DNA of 26,450 bases from DASRCB01 sp035653295 (GTDB lineage: Bacteria > Acidobacteriota > Terriglobia > Bryobacterales > Bryobacteraceae). Position numbers and translations under genes: made by a program. Within the stretch, counting starts at the first letter, position 1. Every line of letters begins with the position of its first letter. The stretch lies in contig DASRCB010000046.1 of the NCBI GenBank assembly GCA_035653295.1, forward strand, positions 1 to 26,450, in the 5' to 3' direction. The notes under the pieces are model-generated. The model was not told where the DNA came from, ran no database searches, and saw nothing but the letters and a program-made list of their open reading frames with translations. Below, one piece after another: positions 1 to 6,579 of the stretch.

Positions 1-1181
1 CGCGCAATCACGTGCCCTATCAATGGCTCGATGTGGAGGCCGCCGATCGCGACCCGGAAATCCGCCAACTCGTGGACTCGCTCGGCGATGACCCGCAGTT
101 GCCGCTGGTAATCTTCCCCGACGGGGCGCGCCTCCCCGAGCCCTCCACGGGCGAGCTGGCCGACCGCGTCGGTATGCGCAAGCGCGCCGAGACGGAGTTC
201 TATGACGTGATCATCCTGGGCGGCGGCCCCGCCGGACTCGCCGCCGGCGTCTACGGCGCCTCCGAGGGACTGAAAACCGTGATCGTGGAGCGGGAGGCAG
301 CGGGCGGCCAGGCCGGCCTCAGCTCCAATATCGAGAATTACCTCGGCTTTCCTTCCGGCCTGAGCGGCTCCGATCTCGCCCGCCGCGCGGTCATTCAGGC
401 CCGGCGTTTCGGCGCGGAGATTATCTCTCCCGAAGAGGCCATTCACGCCCAGGCCGAAGGACCGTACCGCATCGTCACCCTCTCCGATAATTCACAGCTC
501 TCCTGCCACGCTCTGATCATCGCCACCGGCGTGCAGTGGCGCAAACTCGGCGTTCCCGGCATGGACCGGCTGACCGGCGCGGGCGTCTACTACGGAGCCG
601 GATCCACTGAGGCCGAATCCTGCCGCGGTGAGGACGTGTATATCATCGGTGGCGCGAATTCCGCCGGGCAGGCCGCCATGAATTTCTCGCGCTGCGCCAA
701 ACGCGTGATTATCCTCGTGCGCGGCGAGTCGCTGGCGGCTACCATGTCGAAGTACCTGATCGATGACATCGAGAAAACGCCGAACATCACCGTGGAAACC
801 GCTTCCGAAGTAGTGGAGGTGCATGGCAAAGACCATTTGGAGTCCATCTCCATCTCCTGCAAAAGAACCGGCTCCGTGCAAACTGTTCCGGCCAGCTCGC
901 TGTTCGTCTTTATCGGCGCTGAGCCTCGCACCGAGTGGCTTGACGGCTTCGTGCAGCGCGACAAGCGCGGCTTCATCGTCACCGGCCCCGATCTCATTCG
1001 CGATGGAACTCCCCCGTCTTCCTGGACCCTCGATCGCGACCCGGCCCTGCTCGAAACCAGCCAGCCCGGCGTGTTCGCCGTCGGCGACGTGCGGCACGGA
1101 TCGGTGAAACGCGTGGCTTCGAGCGTCGGCGAGGGCTCCATCGCCATCCAGTTCGTGCATCAGTATCTGGCCAAGGTCTGA
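1..1181 (+). CDS. Thioredoxin-reductase-like FAD-dependent oxidoreductase, 5'-truncated by the window
   Basis: The reading frame is open to the window edge. The first possible start, GTG at 12, sits inside conserved sequence (RNHVPYQWLDVE), so the true start is upstream and this is a partial gene. The first ~60 residues look like the second half of a thioredoxin/glutaredoxin-fold domain. Then comes a pyridine-nucleotide-disulphide oxidoreductase fold with FAD-binding GGGPAGLAAG, a second Rossmann motif IIGGANSAG, ATGVQWRKLGVPG, and the C-terminal FAD motif FAVGDVRHGS. Where classical TrxB carries its redox CxxC, this protein reads GAGSTEAESC, so the usual dithiol is absent. Known relatives of this layout are long proteins with an N-terminal cNMP-binding or receiver domain, which would lie outside the window. 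It is 2 bases upstream of the kinase gene and probably cotranscribed. The flavoprotein assignment is secure; the substrate is unknown. Confidence 0.9.
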   Translation, partial: RNHVPYQWLDVEAADRDPEIRQLVDSLGDDPQLPLVIFPDGARLPEPSTGELADRVGMRKRAETEFYDVIILGGGPAGLAAGVYGASEGLKTVIVEREAAGGQAGLSSNIENYLGFPSGLSGSDLARRAVIQARRFGAEIISPEEAIHAQAEGPYRIVTLSDNSQLSCHALIIATGVQWRKLGVPGMDRLTGAGVYYGAGSTEAESCRGEDVYIIGGANSAGQAAMNFSRCAKRVIILVRGESLAATMSKYLIDDIEKTPNITVETASEVVEVHGKDHLESISISCKRTGSVQTVPASSLFVFIGAEPRTEWLDGFVQRDKRGFIVTGPDLIRDGTPPSSWTLDRDPALLETSQPGVFAVGDVRHGSVKRVASSVGEGSIAIQFVHQYLAKV

Positions 1182-1183
1182 AG

Positions 1184-2602
1184 ATGAGCGCGCCGCAAAT
1201 CGATCTCGCTGCCCGGCTGCGCGACATCCCGGCCTTTGCGGATCTCCCCGAAGACGGCCTCTCCTGGTTCATGTCCAACATGAACGTGAACGAGTACTCA
1301 GCCGGAGAAATCATTTCGCGCGAAGGCACGCCGGCGGAGCATCTTATCGTCGTGCTCGAAGGCGAGATCCGCGGCCGCCATGAAAGCTCGCCGGATGACG
1401 GCCGCGTGTACAACGCCTACGCCGGCCAGATTACGGGCATGCTGCCTTACTCCCGGCTGAAATCCTTCCCGCTCACGACACGCGCCGCCGCCACACCCAC
1501 TGTGCTGGCCGTCTTTCCGGCGGCGCTGTTCCCGGAGATGATCCAGCGTATCCCCGCGCTCGCCGGTCGCCTGGTGAACGTCATGGCCGACCGCGTCCGC
1601 GAGGTCACCCGCGCCGACCAGGAGCGCGAAAAACTCGCCGCGCTCGGCAAGCTCTCGGCCGGGCTCGCGCACGAGCTCAATAACCCGGCCGCTGCCGCCC
1701 GTCGCGCCGCCGACGACCTGCGCGAGGCGGTCCAGGCGTTGCGCACCGCCAATGCCCGTCTCGACAGCCGCGATCTGCCCACCGCCGCTCGCGCTTTCCT
1801 CGCACAGCTGGAGTGCGACTGGAACAGGGGCGGCACGGCTGTCCTGGACGCTTTGGCGCGGAGCGATCGTGAGGATGAAATCGCGCGCTGGCTGGAGACA
1901 CACGGGGTACCCGAGGCATGGAAGGCCGCCGGCCCTCTGGTGGAGGCCGGCTGCGACGCAAAGACCCTCGATGAACTCGGCGCCCGCTTCACGAACGGCG
2001 CGCTCACCGATGCCGTCGCGCGGCTGTCGGCGTCGTTCACCATCACCCGCCTCGCCGGCGAGATCTCCAGCAGCACGGCTCGCATCTCCGAGCTGGTTCG
2101 CGCCATCAAGGAATACTCCTACATGGACCAGATGCCCGAGCAGGAGGTGGACATCCACCAGGGCATCGACAACACCCTGATCATGCTCAAACACCGCCTC
2201 AAGAAAGGTGTGAGCGTCGTTCGCGAATACGGCAACAACGTTCCGCGCGTATGCGTTCACGGCAGCGAGCTGAATCAGGTGTGGACCAATCTCATCGAGA
2301 ACGCCATCGACGCTATGAACGGAAAAGGCGAGCTGCGCATCCGCACCGCGCGCGAGGGGGATCGCGTGCTGGTCGAGCTTCGCGACAATGGCGCCGGCAT
2401 ACCACCCGAGATCCGCGACCATATCTTCGAGCCGTTCTTCACTACGAAGGGCGTCGGCCAGGGCACGGGCCTTGGGCTCGATACCGTCTACCGCATCGTG
2501 CGCCGGCACCACGGCGAAATCACCGTCCAGTCGCGGCCGGGAGATACCCGCTTCCAGGTGCTTCTGCCCGTGCCGAAGGAACATCAGGGAGGAAAGCAAT
2601 GA
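1184..2602 (+). CDS. Sensor histidine kinase with N-terminal cyclic-nucleotide-binding-like domain
   Basis: 472 residues, soluble, with no membrane segment seen. Residues 10-140 resemble a cNMP-binding domain, but the phosphate-binding cassette is not canonical (TGMLPYSRLKSFPLTTRAA). The phospho-acceptor H-box is around His163 (SAGLAHELNNP). ATP-binding motifs follow: N-box near 369-377 (NLIENAIDAM), G1 DNGAGIPP at 401, F-box FEPFFTTK, and G2 GQGTGLGL at 425. The H-box to N-box distance is about 200 residues, longer than usual. Roughly 100 alpha-helical residues (185-285) appear inserted between the two DHp helices, the second being about 286-315. The start ATG follows the FAD gene by 2 bases, and the stop overlaps the next start as ATGA. 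No response regulator is in the window. It probably autophosphorylates in response to a signal linked to its flavoprotein partner (inference). Confidence 0.93.
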   Translation: MSAPQIDLAARLRDIPAFADLPEDGLSWFMSNMNVNEYSAGEIISREGTPAEHLIVVLEGEIRGRHESSPDDGRVYNAYAGQITGMLPYSRLKSFPLTTRAAATPTVLAVFPAALFPEMIQRIPALAGRLVNVMADRVREVTRADQEREKLAALGKLSAGLAHELNNPAAAARRAADDLREAVQALRTANARLDSRDLPTAARAFLAQLECDWNRGGTAVLDALARSDREDEIARWLETHGVPEAWKAAGPLVEAGCDAKTLDELGARFTNGALTDAVARLSASFTITRLAGEISSSTARISELVRAIKEYSYMDQMPEQEVDIHQGIDNTLIMLKHRLKKGVSVVREYGNNVPRVCVHGSELNQVWTNLIENAIDAMNGKGELRIRTAREGDRVLVELRDNGAGIPPEIRDHIFEPFFTTKGVGQGTGLGLDTVYRIVRRHHGEITVQSRPGDTRFQVLLPVPKEHQGGKQ

Positions 2603-2892
2603 CCACGTGCGAGCACGTGAAAGATGCCAAAGATCTTCAGCCCGCGCAGCATGGCTGCGAGGAGTGCCTGAAAACCGGCGACCGCTGGGTGCACCTGCGC
2701 ATCTGCCTGACCTGCGGTCACGTGGGCTGCTGCGACTCGTCGAAGAACCGCCACGCCACACGGCATTTCCACCAGACGAAGCACCCGGTGATCCGATCCA
2801 TCGAGCCTGGCGAGGACTGGGGCTGGTGCTACGAGGACGAGGTGATGCTCGACCTTTCCAGGGGCGTCAAACACGCTCGTGTCGAGGGCTGA
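2599..2892 (+). CDS. UBP-type zinc finger protein
   Basis: 97 residues, starting at the ATG that overlaps the kinase stop (ATGA) with a GGGAGG ribosome site at 2587-2592. An open frame extends upstream, but it runs through the kinase gene in another frame and is not coding. The protein is almost entirely a ZnF-UBP domain: candidate zinc ligands are Cys4/His6, Cys20/Cys23, Cys36/Cys39, Cys44/Cys45 and His52/His56/His62, followed by the typical EDWGWCYEDEV. In eukaryotes this fold binds the free C-terminal Gly-Gly of ubiquitin. Bacterial copies are known as small stand-alone proteins of unknown role. Tight coupling to the kinase and flavoprotein suggests a shared signalling or redox function (inference). 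Its last 64 bases overlap the convergent WYL-regulator gene. Confidence 0.9.
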   Translation: MTTCEHVKDAKDLQPAQHGCEECLKTGDRWVHLRICLTCGHVGCCDSSKNRHATRHFHQTKHPVIRSIEPGEDWGWCYEDEVMLDLSRGVKHARVEG

Positions 2893-3839
2893 GCGGCGCG
2901 CGCCAGCCGCTCCGCCGTGCGCCGCACCTCCTCCATCAACTCCGGCGGATCCAGGATTTCGAAATCGATCCCGAACGACGCAATGTAGATGGCCAGGCCC
3001 GGCGGGCACCCTGCGCCCGTCCGCAGCATGCAGGAATGTTCGTCGATGGCCTCCACCATCCCGACCGTCGGCCGGATCCTCTGAGCAACCGTAGCCGCAT
3101 CGGCGTAGAGCTTCACCGTTGCGCGGAACGGGTATGGCGCGTAGGCCACCGACCGCGACACCAGCGCCGCGGCTTCCGCATCGGACAGCGGACGTGGCGA
3201 GAAGCGCGCGCCCGGCGACACTCGGCCCTCGATACGATCCACGCGAAATGTGCGCCAGTCCTCGCGCGCCGTGTCCCACGCCAGCAGGTACCAGCTTCGG
3301 CCGGTGTGCACCAGCCGCTGCGGTTCGACAATCCGCGCCGTTGCCGTCCCACCGCGATCACGATACCCGAAGCGCAGTCGCTCGTTGTCCCGGCAGGCGC
3401 TCGCGATAACCGAGACGGTCTTCAGGTCCACCGTGGGGGCTCCTCCGCTGATGGGCACGATTGAAGCGTGCAGCGCCGCAACACGGCGGCGCAGGCGCTC
3501 CGGTAGAACCTGCTCCAGTTTCAGGAGGGCGCGCATGGATGCTTCTTCAATGCCTGCAACGGTCCCGCTTGCCGCGGTCCGCAGCCCGATAGCCACGGCC
3601 ACCGCTTCCTCGTCGTCCAGCAGCAGCGGCGGCAGCGTCGCCCCGGCGCCCAGCTGATAGCCGCCCTCGGCGCCTGAGGTGGAGTGCACCGGATACCCCA
3701 GACTGCGCAGACGATCAACGTCCCGGCGCAGTGTTCGCCCGGTCACTTCGAGCCGTTCCGCCAGCTCCGCGCCGGACCAGTAGCGTTGCCCCTGGAACAG
3801 CGACAACAGACGGAGCAGCCTCGCCGAAGTCCCCAGCAT
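2829..3839 (-). CDS. WYL-domain HTH transcriptional regulator (YafY type)
   Basis: 336 residues from the chosen ATG at 3839. A GTG six codons upstream (3857) is possible but has no evident ribosome site. The N-terminal helix-turn-helix (TSARLLRLLSLFQ ... VTGRTLRRDVDRLRSLGYPV) is of the DeoR/HTH_11 kind. The middle and C-terminal part is a WYL ligand-sensing domain with RSWYLLAWD and the following RTFRVDRIEG, then the WCX-type extension. Such proteins are usually local regulators and often autoregulated. A perfect palindrome (3864-3880) lies just upstream, between this gene and the divergent DinB gene, and is the obvious operator candidate. The 3' end overlaps the zinc-finger gene tail-to-tail by 64 bases. 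The last ~20 residues look like run-on beyond the conserved domain. Confidence 0.93.
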   Translation of the reverse strand: MLGTSARLLRLLSLFQGQRYWSGAELAERLEVTGRTLRRDVDRLRSLGYPVHSTSGAEGGYQLGAGATLPPLLLDDEEAVAVAIGLRTAASGTVAGIEEASMRALLKLEQVLPERLRRRVAALHASIVPISGGAPTVDLKTVSVIASACRDNERLRFGYRDRGGTATARIVEPQRLVHTGRSWYLLAWDTAREDWRTFRVDRIEGRVSPGARFSPRPLSDAEAAALVSRSVAYAPYPFRATVKLYADAATVAQRIRPTVGMVEAIDEHSCMLRTGAGCPPGLAIYIASFGIDFEILDPPELMEEVRRTAERLARAAQPSTRACLTPLERSSITSSS

Positions 3840-3863
3840 CCTCTTCCAGAGTGCCACGCACCG

Positions 3864-3880
3864 AGGACAGAAACTGTCCT
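3864..3880. promoter_or_regulatory. Palindromic operator candidate (WYL regulator / DinB)
   Basis: AGGACAG-AAA-CTGTCCT is a perfect inverted repeat with 7-base arms and a 3-base centre. It lies in the short region between the divergent WYL regulator and DinB starts. The arms and spacing suit a dimeric HTH regulator. That it is the binding site of the adjacent regulator is an inference from position. Confidence 0.7.
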
Positions 3881-3912
3881 AAATGCCTGTTACCGTCCTG
3901 ATTGAGGAGTTT

Positions 3913-4431
3913 ATGACCATCAGCCAATCGATTCTTCCCGAATTTGAAGACGAGATGAAAAAGACGCGCGCTTTGCTCGAGCGCGTGCCGGAGGACAAGT
4001 TCGACTACACCCCGCACGCGAAGTCGATGAGCCTGGGCCGGCTCGCGACGCATGTAGCCGAGCTCGCCAGCTGGGCACAGACGACGCTGACCACCGAGTT
4101 GCTCGAAATCCCAGGCGATTATAAGCCGCACCTCGCCGCCACGCGTGAGGAGCTGCTGCACACCTTCGACAAAGGCGTAACGGAAGCGCGTTCGGCAATC
4201 CAGGCTGCGAGCGACGAGGACTGGCGAAAGACGTGGACCTGCACGTACGGCGGCCAGACCATCATCTCCGCCCCGCGAACAGAGGTGATGAGAGGCCCGG
4301 TGCTGAACCATCTCATCCACCATCGCGCCCAGCTCGGCGTCTACCTGCGGTTGAATAATGTGGCCATCCCGGGCATGTACGGCCCCTCAGCCGACGAGAT
4401 GGAGTCGTTCCAAACCCAAACCGCCGCCTGA
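3913..4431 (+). CDS. DinB family protein
   Basis: 172 residues from the ATG at 3913, chosen because GAGGAG sits at 3904-3909 and the protein then begins like other DinB proteins (MTISQSILPEFEDEMKKTRALL in two parts). An ATG at 3883 would add 10 unconserved residues and lies 2 bases from the palindrome. The sequence predicts the four-helix DinB/YfiT fold. A probable metal-binding triad is His47 (LATHVAEL) with His133 and His137 (HLIHHRAQLGVYLR). Family members are often thiol-dependent or metal-dependent enzymes, but the reaction cannot be read from the sequence. It is divergent from the WYL regulator with a palindrome between them, so it is probably its target. A hairpin at 4439-4462 follows the stop. 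Confidence 0.9.
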   Translation: MTISQSILPEFEDEMKKTRALLERVPEDKFDYTPHAKSMSLGRLATHVAELASWAQTTLTTELLEIPGDYKPHLAATREELLHTFDKGVTEARSAIQAASDEDWRKTWTCTYGGQTIISAPRTEVMRGPVLNHLIHHRAQLGVYLRLNNVAIPGMYGPSADEMESFQTQTAA

Positions 4432-4438
4432 TTTGTGT

Positions 4439-4462
4439 GGGGCAGGCGTTTTCACCTGCCCC
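4439..4462. repeat. GC-rich hairpin of a dispersed repeat
   Basis: GGGGCAGG (4439-4446) and CCTGCCCC (4455-4462) form perfect 8-base arms around an 8-base loop, preceded by GTGT. The same GTGTGGGGCAGGC head recurs at 4597. It starts 7 bases after the DinB stop, so it may also act as a terminator, though no T-run follows. Confidence 0.65.
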
Positions 4463-4467
4463 CGCGC

Positions 4468-4582
4468 TTACTTGGCCGCCGGCGCCGGTATCAAATCCAC
4501 CACTGTCCCCGTGAACGCATCCACAAACGGCTTGCCCTGTGTAATCGAACGAGCTGTCCGAAATTACGCCGATATTCTCGAA
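4468..4582 (-). pseudogene. Relic of an S41 peptidase gene (3' end only)
   Basis: On the minus strand this stretch closely matches the last ~45 codons of the intact S41 gene that ends at 4667. It keeps FENIGVISDSSFDY, then lacks 23 bases present in the intact gene (4740-4762). In the shifted frame it continues as GKPFVDAFTGTVVDLIPAP and ends in AAK-stop at 4468-4470. The 23-base loss breaks the frame, and nothing of the catalytic region remains. Similarity stops near 4582, just before the next hairpin repeat. Either a local duplication of the gene end or the stump of a neighbouring paralogue would explain it. No product is expected. Confidence 0.8.
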
Positions 4583-4596
4583 CCGCGGCCTGCTTC

Positions 4597-4639
4597 GTGT
4601 GGGGCAGGCTCCCAGCCTGCGGCGGGCTCTCAGCCCGCC
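4597..4639. repeat. Tandem double-hairpin repeat
   Basis: After GTGTGGGGCAGGC there are two adjacent perfect hairpins. GCAGGCT/AGCCTGC (4604-4610 with 4614-4620) and GGCGGGCT/AGCCCGCC (4621-4628 with 4632-4639) each have a 3-base loop. The head sequence is shared with 4436-4447. Compact paired GC-rich hairpins like this resemble REP/BIME-type dispersed repeats. Confidence 0.7.
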
Positions 4640-4666
4640 TGGTCGGCCGCGTAACCTGCACCCCGC

Positions 4667-6394
4667 TTATTTCCCCGCCGCCGCCGGTATCAAATTCACC
4701 ACCGCCGCCGTGAACGCATCCACAAACGGCTTGCCTTGTTTCTGAAGATTGTCCAGCGTCTGGTAATCGAACGAGCTGTCCGGGATTACGCCGATATTCT
4801 CGACATACGGCGCGGCCGGTAATCCGGGAGCCTCCACATTATGCGATCGGATAAGGATCGACTCCGGCAAATTCACTGAGGCGTCCATGTAGACTCCCGC
4901 GAGTTCATTCACCACTGCCCCACCCGCGCCCATGGTGCGCATGCCAAACTGCGTCGACCGTTTGTTGTCCTGCAGGATTGCCGCAAACAGTTCCGCTGCC
5001 GAAGCCGAACCGTTATCCGTAAGCAGCAAAATCGGTTTCGTGTATGCGATTACCTTGTTGGTCTTGCTGTCGGTGGCCGGCTCGATGGTCTCGCTATCGC
5101 CGCAAAGCGGCAAAGTGGTGGTGAAACCCCGATTCTCCGCGTAGGCCTTCTGCGCTGCGCTGACCACCTGCTTCAGACTGTCAATATCAGCCTGAGGAGC
5201 GCCGAACTGCTGCGCGTACTGCAGGTCCTGCTCGAATCCGAACAGCCATTCCCATGTGACCCGGATCTGTTGTCCCAGGCTCTGGAACCTCGTGGGAATG
5301 AGCGCGGCAGCCGCGTCTTCGGCGTTGCACCCATAGCCCCCAGGATTGCGCGTTACATCCACGACCAGCGCGTCCGTGTTCGTGTTCATCCACGTGAGCT
5401 CCGACTGGAGCGGCGAGATGTCGAAAAACTCGAAGGTGGGGATGCGGACGAAGCCGATGGTATGTGCCCCGGCAGCGAACGTTCCGGTGAAGAACTCATC
5501 CGCATTGGGATCGCCGAGCCGTTGCTTGAAACTCGCGGGCATGGCGAAGAATGGCGCCAGATCTCCCTCGCCACTGATGAACCGCTCCCCGGGAATGCGG
5601 AAGTTCCGGAGCATGCGCAGGTGCTTCATGTAATCCGGCCCGGCCACCCCTCCGTTTGCAGACACCGCCTCCCGTCCTGAGCGCGGCCGAGGCCGGACCG
5701 GCGGATGCCGCGGCTCCACCGTCCGTGGAGACGGCTGCCGCCCGCTGCCCGGATACGCGATGCCGTCTTCGTTCCACCACACCGTAGCGGTATAGTGTTT
5801 CCCGCCCTGCTGGATCACTTCGACGTTCGCGAACTTCTCAATCTTGTTGGCGTACGGATCGCGCTCCTGGCTGCGGTTCAGCAGCATTCCGGCCGCGACG
5901 CGCGATGACGTCAGAGAGTTCGCCTCTCCCGCGATTGGTGACAGCGTGCTGAGTAATCGGGAGAGCGGGACGGCGTTGACGGAATAAATTTCGTCACCGA
6001 CCTGAAAGCCGTAGTCCTTTTCCGGGAGCAGAGTGCGGTCGATGCTGTCGAGGACCACCTTGCCCGAGTACACATCCGCGGTAATTCCGTCGGTGGCGGT
6101 GAAGGTAGAAGGCAGGAGAAATGCAATATGAGAGTCCTGGTACCCCGCTACATACTCGGCGCAGATTTGTAGGAAAGACAGGTCGTCGGTGGTGCCGCGG
6201 ACTTTGTCGAGCCACGGCGCCAGATCGAGGCCGTCGAATTTCACCGCAGTTTTTTTCCACTCATAGAACGCGTACCGCTTGGCGAAAACGCCGGCTAGAT
6301 ATTGAAAATCGGCGACTTTCTGGTCCGTGGTCAGCTGCGCGACGGCAGGCAGACACAGCGAGCACAGGATCGCCACAATGAGAATCTTCCTCAT
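4667..6394 (-). CDS. Secreted S41 family (C-terminal-processing-like) serine peptidase
   Basis: 575 residues from the ATG at 6394. A GTG at 6421 would add nine residues, but it overlaps a probable -10 box, so the ATG is preferred. The signal peptide is clear (MRKILIVAILCSLCLPAVA), giving a periplasmic or exported product. A PDZ-like stretch lies around residues 120-150 (YGFQVGDEIYSVNAVPL). The S41 catalytic core contains LLLTDNGSASAAELFAAIL. By alignment with the GTASASE motif of the family, the nucleophile should be Ser465, in GSAS-AAE. Residues ~214-253 are a Pro/Arg/Gly-rich stretch that interrupts the conserved sequence. The gene is divergent from the alpha/beta hydrolase. The relic of a second copy of its 3' end lies directly downstream. 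Confidence 0.9.
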   Translation of the reverse strand: MRKILIVAILCSLCLPAVAQLTTDQKVADFQYLAGVFAKRYAFYEWKKTAVKFDGLDLAPWLDKVRGTTDDLSFLQICAEYVAGYQDSHIAFLLPSTFTATDGITADVYSGKVVLDSIDRTLLPEKDYGFQVGDEIYSVNAVPLSRLLSTLSPIAGEANSLTSSRVAAGMLLNRSQERDPYANKIEKFANVEVIQQGGKHYTATVWWNEDGIAYPGSGRQPSPRTVEPRHPPVRPRPRSGREAVSANGGVAGPDYMKHLRMLRNFRIPGERFISGEGDLAPFFAMPASFKQRLGDPNADEFFTGTFAAGAHTIGFVRIPTFEFFDISPLQSELTWMNTNTDALVVDVTRNPGGYGCNAEDAAAALIPTRFQSLGQQIRVTWEWLFGFEQDLQYAQQFGAPQADIDSLKQVVSAAQKAYAENRGFTTTLPLCGDSETIEPATDSKTNKVIAYTKPILLLTDNGSASAAELFAAILQDNKRSTQFGMRTMGAGGAVVNELAGVYMDASVNLPESILIRSHNVEAPGLPAAPYVENIGVIPDSSFDYQTLDNLQKQGKPFVDAFTAAVVNLIPAAAGK

Positions 6395-6411
6395 GGCTTT
6401 GTTTTGCGCTG

Positions 6412-6420
6412 AGTATATCA
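6412..6420 (-). promoter_or_regulatory. Extended -10 promoter element for the S41 gene
   Basis: Read on the minus strand the sequence is TGATATACT: a TG-extended -10 with a TATACT hexamer (5 of 6 to consensus). No good -35 lies 17 bases upstream, as expected for extended -10 promoters. Transcription would begin near 6405, leaving a leader of only about 11 bases before the ATG at 6394. Confidence 0.45.
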
Positions 6421-6579
6421 CCGGCAGAGTAATTTCGGTCCGTATTTTACAGTCGCTTCCGCCGGAAAAGGCCCGGTGGTTCTCTCCCGCCGTGTAAAGG
6501 CAGGCTGGCTGGATCGCCGTCTGTTCGCCTTTCCGGCAACCCGGCCGCCCCGCCAGGCATCAAAAGACTAAACGCTTCC

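Noticed and set aside
1298..2761. 487-codon minus-strand open frame opposite the kinase gene
   Set aside because: No family resemblance; the plus-strand kinase has all catalytic motifs, so this is a shadow frame.
4432..4666. Possible CRISPR-like repeat structure from repeated GTGTGGGGCAGG
   Set aside because: Only two heads, unequal spacing, and the spacers are S41 gene-tail copies; this is a repeat/duplication, not a CRISPR array.
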